Shown here in pieces: positions 54,454 to 64,000 of a stretch of 64,000 bases of DNA. A program made the position numbers and the translations under genes. The stretch is taken from the NCBI RefSeq assembly GCF_000003195.3, contig NC_012877.2, positions 25,129,838-25,193,837 of the forward strand, read 5' to 3'. Numbering within the stretch: the first letter of the stretch is position 1; the number at the start of each line of letters is the position of its first letter. Below the pieces are notes generated by a model, which did not search any database, was not told where the DNA came from, and worked only from the letters and a program-made list of their open reading frames with translations. This DNA comes from Sorghum bicolor. Lineage: Eukaryota; Streptophyta; Magnoliopsida; Poales; Poaceae.

Positions 54454-56154
54454 CTAAGGGTAGAAGCGACGTAGCTGTTCTATGTTCCTCGTGTTCTTGA
54501 AGACCTCCCCTGCTTTGTTGGTGAGCTTGTAAGTGCCGGGTCGGAGAACTTCGGCGATGACGAAGGGTCCTTCCCAGGGGGGCGTGAGCTTGTGACGACC
54601 CTTGTTGCTTTGCCTGAGCCTCAGCACCAAGTCGCCGACTTGAAAGGCTCGGCCTCGGACTCGTCGCGTGTGGTATCGGCGGAGGGCCTGCTGGTACTTG
54701 GCGGAGTGTAGAAGGGATACATCTCTGGCTTCGTCCAGCTGGTCCAGCGCATCCTCTTGGAACGTCTTGTAGCTATTTTCGTCATAGGCTTGTACCCTTC
54801 GAGACCCATACTCTAGATCTGTGGGGAGGACAGCTTCCGACCCATAGACCATGAAGAATAGGGTGAAGCCTATGGCTCGCTTTCGGGAAGTCGTTAGACT
54901 CCAGATCACGGCTGGCAACTCTTTGAGCCACCTTCTCCTGAACTTGTTCAACCGGTTGAAGATTCTGGGCTTCAGACCCTGGAGGATCATGCCATTGGCA
55001 TGCTCCACCTGACCGTTGGTCTTTGGGTGAGCAACTGCTGCCCAGTCCACACGTATGTGGTGTCTGTCGCAGAACTCCAAGAATTTCCGCCCGGTGAACT
55101 GTGTGCCGTTATCGGTGATTATGGAGTTGGGCACTCCAAATCGGTGGATGATATCCGTGTAAAACAGCACTGCTTGTTCGGCCTTGATCCTTGTGATGGG
55201 TCGGACCTCAATCCACTTGGAGAACTTGTCGATTGCAACAAGCTAGTGGGTGAAGCCCCCGGGCGCCTTTTGCAGAGGCCCGACGAGGTCGAGGCCCCAA
55301 GCAGCAAAGGGCCAGGTGATGGGGATAGTCTACAGAGCCTGAGCGGGGAGATGAATCTGCCAAGTGTAGAACTGGCATCCCTTACAGGTCCGCACGATCT
55401 CTGTGGCATTGGCCACGGCAGTGGTCCAGTAGAAGCCTTGTCAGAAGGCATTTCCTACTAGTGTTCGAGGCGCGGCGTGGTGGCCACAAGCCCCCGAGTG
55501 TATGTCCTCCAGGAGCTTGATTCCCTCCTGACGTGGGATGCAGCGCATGAGAATGCCCGAGGGGCTGCGCTTGTACATCTCTCTGTCGAGAAGGAGGAAA
55601 GTCTTGGCGCGACGAGCCACACGTCGTGCCTCAGCCTGGTCTGATGGCAAAGTGCCGTCGACCAGGTGTTGCAGCAAGGGGTAGTGCCAGTCTAGCGAGT
55701 TGTCTGGTGCGGCGGGCTCGGACTCGATGTCCATGGCCTCCTGCTCATGAGCCGCGGAGTCCTTGGGATCGATTCCTAAGCCGTCTGGGGGTTGATCCGA
55801 GCCCCTGTCGTCTTTGTAGTCGACGGAAGGCTTATAGAGGTCGCTGACAAAGATGTCCGGGCGGACCGTGGTCCGCTCGGACGCCATTTTGGCGAGCGCA
55901 TCGGCAGCCTCATTGTATTTCCTTAACACATGGTTAAGCTCGAGGCCGTCGAATTTTTCATCCAAGCGTCGGACTGCTTTGCAGTACGCGTCCATCTTGG
56001 GGTCGTGGCAGCTGGACTCTTTCATGACTTGGTCGATGATGAGTCTAGAGTCACCTCAGACGTCGAGCCGCTTGATCCCAAGGTCAATCGCGATATGGAG
56101 ACCATTGACAAGGGCCTCGTACTCCGCCGCATTGTTTGAGGCGGGGAAGTGGAG
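54454..56154 (-). pseudogene. Element T: second RNase H remainder and integrase
   Basis: Reading leftwards from 56154: the RNase H-like end (SSCHDPKMDAYCKAVRRLDEKF as two parts SSCHDPKMDAY, CKAVRRLDEKF; YNEAADALAKMASERT), a linker, the integrase zinc-binding part (GIKLLEDIHSGACGHHAAPR) and, after breaks near 55441 and 55170, the core with IITDNGTQFTGRKFLEFCD (second Asp), WAAVAHPKTNGQVEHANGMI (Glu) and the C-terminal LTPPWEGPFVIAEV to NIEQLRRFYP. Stops and frame shifts disable it. In an active element it inserts the cDNA. Confidence 0.85.
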
Positions 56155-57680
56155 TCAGATATCATATCGCATCCTTACCCCGAGGGGCGAGATGAAGACG
56201 AGGTTTGCGACAGCCCCGGTTTTCATCAGGGACCCGTCGAAGTACAAGGTCCAGCACTCGTGTTGGATCTGGGGTGGAGGGAGTTGGGTTCCCGTCCACT
56301 CGGTTACAAAATCCGCTAGAACTTGGGATTTTATAGCTTTCTGAGGCTCATAGGTGATCCTATCACCCATAAGCTCTATAGCCCACTTGGCAATTCTACC
56401 ATTAGCCTCTCGATTCTGAATCACTTCCCCTTGGGGGAAAGATGATACTACCGAGACTGGATGAGATTCAAAGTAATGGTAGAGTTTACGTCGGGCTAAG
56501 ATTACGGCGTAGAGTAGCATTTGGATTTGGGGGTATCGGGTCTTTGTGTCAGATAGTACCTCAGTGACGAAGTACCCCGGCCTTTGGACCGGTAGGGCGT
56601 GCCCTTCTTCCTTCCTTTCGACCACGATAGCTGCGCTGGCCACCTGATCGGTGGCTACGACGTAAAGAAGCAATGGTTCCCCCTCGGCGGGGGGTACCAA
56701 AATGGGAGGGTTAGTGAGCAGAGCTTTGAGCTTGTCAAGGGCTTCCTGGGCCTCGGGGGTCCAGGAAAAGTGCTTGGATTTTCTAAGCAACCTATACAGA
56801 GGTAGTCCTTTCTCCCTGAGACGATAGATGAAACGACTGAGGGAAGCTAGGCACCCCATGACTCTCTGTACTCCCTTTAGGTTATGGATTGGGCCCATAT
56901 TTGCGATGGCCGAGACCTTTTCAGGATTGGCCTCGATTCCTCGCTCAGACACAATGAACCCATGGAGCATGCCTCGGGGGACCCCGAAAACGCATTTTTC
57001 AGGGTTGAGTCTGATCCCTTTTGCCCTGAGGCATCGGAATATTTCATCCAGGTCGGCCACCAGGCCGCTTGCCTTCCTAGATTTGACAACAATGTCGTCT
57101 ACGTAAGCCTCTACCGTTTGCCTATGAGGTCCCCGAAGACCTGGAGCATACATCGCTGGTATGTAGCCCCCGCGTTCTTAAGGCCGAAAGGCATGGTTAC
57201 GTAGCAAAACATTTCGAAAGGGGTGATGAAAGAAGTTGCGAGTTGGTCTGACTCTTTCATCTTGATTTGGTGGTAATCGGAATAAGCATCAAGAAAAGAT
57301 AAAATTTCACATCCCGCAGTGGAGTCAACTATTTCGATACGAGGTAAAGAAAAAGGGGTTCTTAGGACATGCTTTATTTAAACTAGTATAGTCTACACAC
57401 ATCCTCCATTTTCCATTTTTCTTTTTGACTAGTACAGGGTTAGCTACCCACTCGAGATGAAATACCTGCTTGATGAATCTGGCCGCCAGCAACTTATGGA
57501 TCTCCTCCCCGATGGCCCGGCGCTTCTCCTCATCGAATCGGCGCAGGCGCAGCTCCTTGGAGCCGGCTCGGATGTCCAAGGAGTGCTCGGCGACTTCCCT
57601 CTGTATGCCGGGCATGTCCGAGGGACTCCACGCAAATATGTCGGCGTTTGCGCGGAGAAAGTCGACGAGCACTGCTTCCT
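56155..57680 (-). pseudogene. Element T: reverse transcriptase and RNase H
   Basis: RT start: SPSDMPGIQREVAEHSLDI, KKKNGKWRMCVDYTSLNKAC (57672-57325). After frame breaks around 57325-57153 comes the catalytic block [38 protein letters not shown], the thumb/connection [20 protein letters not shown] and the RNase H region, then [20 protein letters not shown], the start of the second RNase H-like domain characteristic of the Tat lineage. The YVDD catalytic residues are intact but the frame is not. Confidence 0.86.
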
Positions 57681-58275
57681 ATTTGGGGTTGAGGCTCGAG
57701 CTGATCCTCAACGCCATGCCTTTAGAGGTCCAGGGGTCGAGGAAGACGAGCTTAGTCTCCTCCGCCGGCTCAAAGCTCCCGGCGTGACGCTTGGGGTCGG
57801 GGATGTCCTGGTCACCGTCGCCGAGGCTGGTGAGGATAGATAGAGACTCAGCTAGCGCCTCAGCCTGCTCAATACACTTGACGTCGCACTGGTAGGCATG
57901 CTGGCTGGTCGTGCTGATGGTGATGATGTCGTTTGGCCCCGGCATCTTGAGCTTGAGGTAGGTGTAGTTGGGGACGGCCATGAACTTGGTGTAGCATGGT
58001 CCTCCTAGAATTGCGTGGTAGGTCCCTAGGAACCCGACCACGTCAATTGTGAGGACCTCCCGTCTGAAGTTGTTGGGGGTTTAGGGTTTAGGGTTTAGGG
58101 GATGGGCACGATGTCTCGGCACCACTCCGTGGAATGGTGATGTGTCATTCCTCAGCCGAGACTTGCTGATCCCCATGAGGGCCAAAGTCTCGGCGTAAAG
58201 AATGTTGAGGCCGCTGCCTTCATCCATCAGCACCATGGTGAGACGAGTCTCGGCGTTGATGGGGTCGACGATCAA
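57681..58275 (-). pseudogene. Element T: protease, interrupted by telomere-type repeats
   Basis: The active-site block reads LMDEGSGLNILYAETLALMG (58275-58190), where D-G-G would be expected (Gly to Glu). After PFHGVVPRHRAHPL the conserved stretch that normally leads to the NNFRREVL segment is replaced by three CCCTAAA units, giving an in-frame stop. The frame then resumes with VGFLGTYHAILGGPCYTKFM and AVPNYTYLKLKMPGPNDIIT towards RT. Confidence 0.78.
58080..58100 (+). repeat. Interstitial plant telomere-type repeat (TTTAGGG)3
   Basis: Three perfect TTTAGGG units at 58080-58100, with GGG on the left and G on the right extending the pattern, lie inside the protease coding region of element T. 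They replace about ten conserved codons and do not simply add to them. This is the plant telomere sequence. Confidence 0.9.
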
Positions 58276-60401
58276 AGGATAACTCCCGGGATTGGGGATC
58301 CGATCCGGGTGATCTTGTCGATCAAACGTGATCGCGCTCTCAGACCATTTGAGGTACGAGGGCGCGGCTGTGCTGACTGCGCAAACTTCTCAGAGTTCGC
58401 GCTTCCTCTGACTCGCGGTGAGGTGAGCCACATGTCCCCCAAAGATCAAGAGGCAGTTCTTGAACTTAGGGAATCCTTCTCCTAGGGGGTTGCCGTCCTT
58501 GGGGGCTCTTCAGCGCCCTCCTTGACTATGATGTCGGTGTAGTACCAACGCAGGATGGTGCACTCCTCGAGGGCGTGCTTGGTTGGCCCATTATGATAGG
58601 GGCATGGCTTCTTCAACATCTCGTCAAAGAGACCGGGGCTAGCAGGAGCCCGCTTGGGGTTCTTGCGATCTGCCGCGACGACCAGGTTGTCGTCCGATGG
58701 ACCCTGCTTCCCCTTGCGACCCTTCTTCTTCTTCTTGGGTTCGCATGAGCCCGAGGCCTCGATTGTCTCGGCCTTTTGTTTTCCCTTGGCTGCGCCGTCG
58801 GAGAAAATGGCACCATCTGCCTCTTCGCCTGAGGCAAAGTTGGTGGCAATGTCGAGCAACTGGCATGTGCTCGTGGGGGTCTTGCGACCGAGCTCGTGTA
58901 CCAGTTGCTTGCAGGTGGTACCGGCGATGAATTCTCCGATGACGTCGGAGTCTGTGATGTTGGGGAGCTCGGTGCATTGCTTGGAGAAACGCCTAATGAA
59001 GTCTCGGAGGGATTCATCGGGCTTTTGCCGGCAGCTCCTGAGGTCCTAGGAGTTTCCAGGACGCACATATGTGTCCTGGAAGTTCCCGACGAAGATCTTG
59101 ACTAGGTCGGCCTAGTCATGGATCATGCGCTCAGGGAGGTGCTCGAGCCACGCTCTGGCCGTATCGGCCAGGTGGAGTGGCAGGATGCGGATGATGAGCA
59201 GGTCATCGTCTGCTCCGCCTAGCTGGCATGCTAAGTGGTAATCCGCCAGCTAGAGCTCAGGGTTGGTTTCCCCTGAGTACTTGGTGAGGTTGGCGGGCTG
59301 TCGTAATCGTGCTGGGAACTTGGCCCTACGGATGGCCTCGCTGAAGACGCAGGGGCCCGGAGGCTCTGGCGACGTGCTGCGGTCGTACCTCCCGCCTCGA
59401 CGCGGTCGATAGCGCCGAGACTCGGCCTCGTCCCTGTCACACCGTCTAGCCTCAAGGGTGGCCCGGGCGTCCGCGTTGGTCCCGACGCGTTCGTGGATAG
59501 ATGGGGCCTTGTTGCCCCCTTGTGGATTAGGGGGTGGCGGTCCCTGCATGGTTGGTGCCCTGTTAGGAGGGGGTCGATCCCCTTGGCGCCTTGTTCCATG
59601 GGACTACGATGCAGAACTTTCTGCGTTCTGTACCACAGCTTGCTCCAGGAGGCCTCGTAGCCCCTGGCGCACCCTTCTCCCCTCAGGAGTTGATGGCTCG
59701 GGCATCACTCTGAGGAGGAGCGCGGCAGCCATTACGTTCTGGCTGGCCGTGCTGAAGACTAAGGGATTGTCTCCCCCTTCGTCCTCGATGATGTGGCGGT
59801 CGACGTCCCGGGCGCGGCGTCTAGCCTCACCCCCGTCCCCGCGGGCGGACTGGTCTTGTACCAGGGTCTTGCGGAGTTGGCGGAGTCGTACGCGCTCTTC
59901 TTCGAGCCTGGCCTCCAGCTCGTTGAGCTGCTCGAGGTCAGGGTGCTGTCCTCCTGCGGGGGCTGATGCGGCTCCGCGGGCTCCAGGATGGGTCCCGGGA
60001 GTTGTGTTGGGAGGTGGAGTGGCATTCCCCTGCCTAGAGGGTCCTGCACCGCCTTGAGCGTTGGGGGGCACTCCTCCGACCTTGAGGTTGAAACACTCTC
60101 GTGACGGATCGTAGCCGCCATCGTCGGAGTCAGAGTATCCGAGGCAGTAGTTGGTAGCCTCAAGAAAGCGCATGAAATTTTCTGGGTCACCACAACCGGA
60201 AAGATCAGCGCCAGCCCATTCATCGTCTCCTGAGGTGGAATCCTCAGGGTATGATGAAACGAACGGTGTAGCGATAAGGTCCAGAGTAGACCTCAGGTGG
60301 TGCCCTGGAAGATCCACGTACGCACTTAATGAAGTGCTCATGGAAGAGGCGTAAGTGGCGGCTGTGCTCTTGAGCCCCAAAGGGATCTCGGGAGGCGCCA
60401 C
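58276..60401 (-). pseudogene. Element T: gag
   Basis: The first intact stretch (60401-59604) starts MAPPEIPLGLKSTAATY and contains GDPENFMRFLEATNYCLGYS and an Arg-rich helix (RDVDRHIIEDEGGDNPLVFS). The core follows in broken frames: TKYSGETNPELWLADYHLAC, IIRILPLHLADTARAWLEHL and LRDFIRRFSKQCTELPNI. The C-terminal part at 58859-58482 has KKKKKGRKGKQGPS and CPYHNGPTKHALEECTILRW, a region just before the protease. Stops are frequent between 59604 and 58860. It would encode the particle protein. Confidence 0.83.
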
Positions 60402-60584
60402 TGTCTTTCCTCCATCTATGGATGGAGGGCGACGAGAAGTCGAGGCCCCCTGGTCCTTCTTCTGAGGAGGGGGCGGGAGCCGTGCTTTGCCCTTTGACTG
60501 GGCCGGAACAGGAGGTCGCGAGGATCCCCTGTTGGTCCGTAAAGTGGAGCTTGAGGCTCCGCGGGACCTTCCTCTAGCACCTTC
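60402..60584 (-). other. Truncated 5' leader of element T
   Basis: About 180 bp of GC-rich sequence upstream (minus strand) of the gag start. No PBS or LTR follows: at 60585 the sequence becomes CRM-like integrase. The junction bases CACC occur in both partners (compare 40498-40502). Confidence 0.7.
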
Positions 60585-62833
60585 TTCCTATGTTTGTTCA
60601 TACTTGCAGCCTTGCATCCTGCCTTGAGTTCAATTGCTTCCTTGGTCTTCTCGTGTACCTTCTTGATGTATGCAGCACGCTTGGAGGCTTCTATATTGGT
60701 TCTTTCCTGCAATGGAAGGGGCAACAAATCTATCAGAGCAATAGGTTTGAACCCATATACAATTTTGAAAGGACACATATTAGTGTTAGAGTGTACTTCC
60801 CTGTTATGTGCAAACACCACACGTGGCAAGCATTCCTCCCAAACCTTCAGATTTTTTTCACCATTTTTCGCAGCAAAATTGACAATGTGCGATTCACTTT
60901 CTTATATTTCACAATGTAAGAAAATGTTTCGATGAACTCAACCCATTTGGCATGACGAAGGTTCAGTTTTGCTTGTCCTTTCAAGTATTTAAAAGCTTCA
61001 TGATTAGAGTGAATAACAAATTCTTTTGGCCATAAGTAGTGCTGCCATGTTTCAAGCACACGTACAAAAGCATATAATTCTTTATCATACACAGAATAAT
61101 TTAATTGAGCACCTCCTAGTTTTTCACTAAAATATGCTACAGGTTTTCCTTGTTGCATAAAAACTCCTCCTATGCCAATTCTGCTAGCATCCCATTCAAC
61201 ATCAAAAGTTTTAGTGAAATCAGGTAGAACAAGTAATGGTGCTTCAGTTAAACATTTCTTTAGTTCTTGAAAAGCATTTTCTTGTGATTTTCCCCATTTA
61301 AAGTCAACACCTTTCTTTGTCAATTCATTCAAAGGAGCAGCGATGGTACTGAAATCTCTCATAAACCTCCTATAAAAACCAGCAAGGCCATGAAAACATC
61401 TTACTTGACTTACATTCGTTGGAGTTGGCCAATCCTTGATGGCTTTCACCTTGCTTTCGTCTACTTCTATGCCTTTTCCTGAAACAACAAAGCCAAGAAA
61501 CACAACATGGTGTATGCAAAAACTGCACTTCTTAAGATTAGCAAATAATTTCTCCTTTCTAAGCACTTCTAAGGCTTGCCGAATATGATTCACATGTTCC
61601 TCAAAAGACTTGCTATAAATTAAGATATCATCGAAGTAGACAACAACAAATTTTCCAATGAAAGCTCTCAAGACATGGTTCATTAATCTCATGAAAGTAC
61701 TAGGAGCATTAGTCAAACCAAAAGGCATAACTAATCATTCATACAGCCCAAATTTTGTTTTAAATGCAGTTTTCCATTCATCCCCTGTTTTCATTCTTAT
61801 CTGATGGTATCCACTTCTCAAATCAATTTTATTGAATATGGTGGAACCACTTAATTCATCAAGCATGTCATCTAAACATGGAATAGGATGGCGATAGTGA
61901 ATAGTGATGTTATTTATAGCTCTACAATCAACACACATCCTCCAAGAACCATCTTTCTTAGGCACTAAAATTATAGGAATTGCAAAAGGACTTAAACTTT
62001 CATGAACAAAACCTTTATCAAGAAGTTCTTGCACTTGCCTCTGTATCTCCTTTGTTTCTTCTGGGTTGGTTCGATATGGTGGTCGATTAGGTAGTGCAGC
62101 CCCTGGAATGAGATCAATTGATGCTCAATCCCACGAATTGGAGGTAGTCCTGCCAGTGTTTCTTCTAGAAAGACATCTCCATAGTCCTGCAAAAGATGAG
62201 ACACAACACTTGAAAGAGAGGTCATGTCGTTAGCTGAAATTCAAATGTCTTTGTACACAAGTACAAAGAGCACTTGTTCGGGGTTGTTCCTCACTTCTCT
62301 CATTTCAGATTTTGTGGCTAGCATGACTACATTCTCTCCCTCTCCTTTCTTTTTCTCCCTCAAATTTGGCTTGTGGCACTCACACACCGAATTGTGGATG
62401 GCACTCAATTTCTTTTGCTCTCCTTCTTCTCTACTCACTGGAACAATTTTAGATTTCTTTTGTAAATGTTCAGCCATTATTTGTTGGGGTGTCATAGGCT
62501 TGAGAACAAACTTCTTCCCCATTAGATTGATATTGAACTGATTTGTTCTCCCACAATGTTGTCTATATGGATCATATTGCCATGGCCTTCCAAGCAGCAA
62601 GTGACACACCAACATAGGTGCCACAGCACACTCTACTGTGTCAACATATTCACCAATATTGAATGGAACGTTTACTTTATATCCAATCTTGATATCTCTC
62701 GAATCATTAAGCCACCGTACATGATATGGATGAGGGTGTCGTAGCAGCTTCAAGCCAAGTTTATCACCTATGTCACAACTAGCAAGATTATGGAAGCTCC
62801 CTCCATCGATAATCACCTTTACCACTTTATCAT
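60585..62833 (-). pseudogene. CRM-like chromovirus pol (protease, RT, RNase H) with integrase core deleted
   Basis: From 62833 leftwards: protease VVKVIIDGGSFHNLASCDIG, HLLLGRPWQYD; a frameshift near 62030; RT with [37 protein letters not shown]; a stop near 61735; [20 protein letters not shown], catalytic [14 protein letters not shown]; and RNase [58 protein letters not shown]. Near 60905 it jumps to the integrase C-terminal part ([33 protein letters not shown]), so the zinc finger and catalytic core are missing. It is cut at 60585 by element T and at 62834 by CACTA D'. The motifs fit the CRM lineage best. Confidence 0.85.
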
Positions 62834-64000
62834 CACTACACCACAACACTTTTTTAGGGTCAGACATCTGACGGTAAATGTTTTTTTAACCGTTGGAGGA
62901 TCTGACGGTAAAGAAAATCGAGAGACGATCTGACGCTGAAGTCATATATAGCGAGTTGTTATCTGACGCTATAATTATTGATCTATAGGGTTAGCCGATC
63001 TGACGCTGAAACTGGATACAGCGTTGGCCTGTCCGACGCTAAAGAAAATGGGCACCAGGTAAGAAAACCTAGATATATTTGCCTCCCCAAATTCCATCCA
63101 GCCGCCGCCCACACTCCGCCTCCACGCGCCATCTCCCAAATCTCCCCGCGCCGCACTCTACGTCCTTCCAAATCTCGCGCCGCCGGCCAGCTAGCGTCTC
63201 CACGCCGCCCGGCTCCATGACCTCCGCACCCTCGCTCTGCTGCTGTGCCGCCTGGAACATGGCCGTCCCCGCCTAACTGTCCTCGCTGGAGCCTCGCCGA
63301 CCCCCTACTCCCACCTGCGCCCCACCGCCTGCAATCTGACTGCGCCACCAACTGAAGCCAGCGTCGGGCGGCGTTACTGGCTTCTGTGCTGTGCGCTCGA
63401 GGCCGGTAAGTTCCCTGCTCCCCGCAGCACAGCCCCTACGGATGGGATTCGCACCGGTCGGAGCTGCCTCTAACCCTTTCCTCTGTGCGTCGGAGTGCAG
63501 AACTTCAAATCCTACCCGCCGCCGCCTGGAGCAAGCCACGGTGGAGCACATGGCCCTGTAGACGACGTTGCCGTGGAGCACGCGACGGTGGAGGACGCAC
63601 CCCCAGGCCCCAAAGTTGACCGTGCTGCCACATTGCTGGTTCTTTTCCTGGTAAGCCAGCCGAATCCCAGAGGTTTCAGTGGCCGAGCAGGCAGGAAATA
63701 AACACGGCCATTCTGCAAGGTTTCAGTGGCCGAGCAGGCAGGAAATAAACACGGCCATTCAGTGGCCGAGAGGACAGCTCTGCCTCAGTCTACCTTGCTG
63801 TTGATTTCTGAAGCTAGGATATTTATCTTGCTTCCTGATTGAAACACGGCCATTCAGTAGTCTCTAGTACTGTACTAATTTAAGGCGTCTCAGTCCATGA
63901 GAAGGGACCATAAAAATGTCTTTGTTGATAGTGCTATAACAATTACTAACTTTATTGGAGAACTGATGTAATCAAGGAAGCTTGTTTAACAATAGAACGT
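62834..64000 (+). mobile_element. CACTA transposon D', left end, second copy of the D family
   Basis: CACTACACCACAACAC starts at 62834 inside CRM protease coding sequence, and CAT at 62831-62833 is the probable left copy of the target duplication. The 1167 bp up to the window end align with 19439-20603 with only about eight differences by eye, including the same tandem duplication in the leader. The element runs on beyond the window, so its genes cannot be judged. Confidence 0.93.

Larger units (their letters stand above)
48182..60584 (-). mobile_element. Tat-lineage Ty3/gypsy element T, 5'-truncated, with an antisense gene
   Basis: On the minus strand: leader (60584-60402), gag, protease, RT, RNase H with a second RNase H-like domain (WTLYFDGSL), integrase (54454 end), a long 3' region holding a gene on the opposite strand, PPT at 49210 and the 3' LTR (49209-48182). 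The integrase C-terminus (LTPPWEGPFVIAEVLRPGTY, NIEQLRRFYP) and double RNase H place it in the Tat lineage. The 5' LTR and PBS are missing: CRM sequence begins at 60585. It is inserted in copia integrase at 48181; without the other end no target duplication can be checked. Confidence 0.88.

Overview
The window is a stack of nested plant transposable elements with no recognisable host gene, rRNA gene or functional tRNA gene. The mix of families points to a grass (Poaceae), probably a panicoid such as sorghum or a sugarcane/maize relative: Athila, Tat and CRM lineages of Ty3/gypsy, a Sirevirus-like Ty1/copia element, large CACTA elements with two genes, and a MITE starting GGCCTTGTTTAG. The species is inference. 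CRM-type sequence makes a pericentromeric position plausible but does not prove it.

Layout. 1-8232: copy A, an Athila-lineage element on the minus strand (integrase, RNase H, RT, protease, gag, PBS, truncated LTR). A 3.5 kb CACTA element (B, 3787-7276) sits in its LTR. 8233-18500: a plus-strand chain of the same or a related Athila family, namely an internal 3' end, LTR1, a gag-pol-less internal region with a decayed Athila-type ORF, LTR2, then gag-pol copy E. 18501-38025: a second Athila family (element II, minus strand) inserted into the RT of E. It has matching 1514-bp LTRs, intact gag and protease and a long intact extra ORF, but no RT, RNase H or integrase. Its left LTR was split by a 10.2 kb two-gene CACTA element (D, 19439-29618), and the right LTR keeps the empty site. 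38026-39064: the rest of E's RT/RNase H. 39065-43229: scrambled CRM-like chromovirus LTRs and fragments in both orientations. 43230-48181: a minus-strand block with a gag-like fragment, an LTR rich in CACCGGACGC palindromes, a MITE and Sirevirus-like copia pol. 48182-60584: a Tat-lineage element (T, minus strand) lacking its 5' LTR, with a multi-exon gene antisense to pol. 60585-62833: a CRM pol copy missing the integrase core. 62834-64000: the first 1.17 kb of a second CACTA copy (D') almost identical to D.

Insertion order read from the nesting: E before II before D, A before B, and copia before T. Most coding regions are broken. The exceptions are element II gag, protease and extra ORF, and the second gene of CACTA D.

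Most interesting signal: in two separate Athila families the extra ORF has its own TATA box, preceded by GC-rich palindromic modules also found in that family's LTR. This looks like an LTR-derived internal promoter. Also notable are a fourfold exon amplification in the CACTA gene, two nonsense codons shared by Athila copies A and E, and a (TTTAGGG)3 telomere-type patch in the Tat protease.
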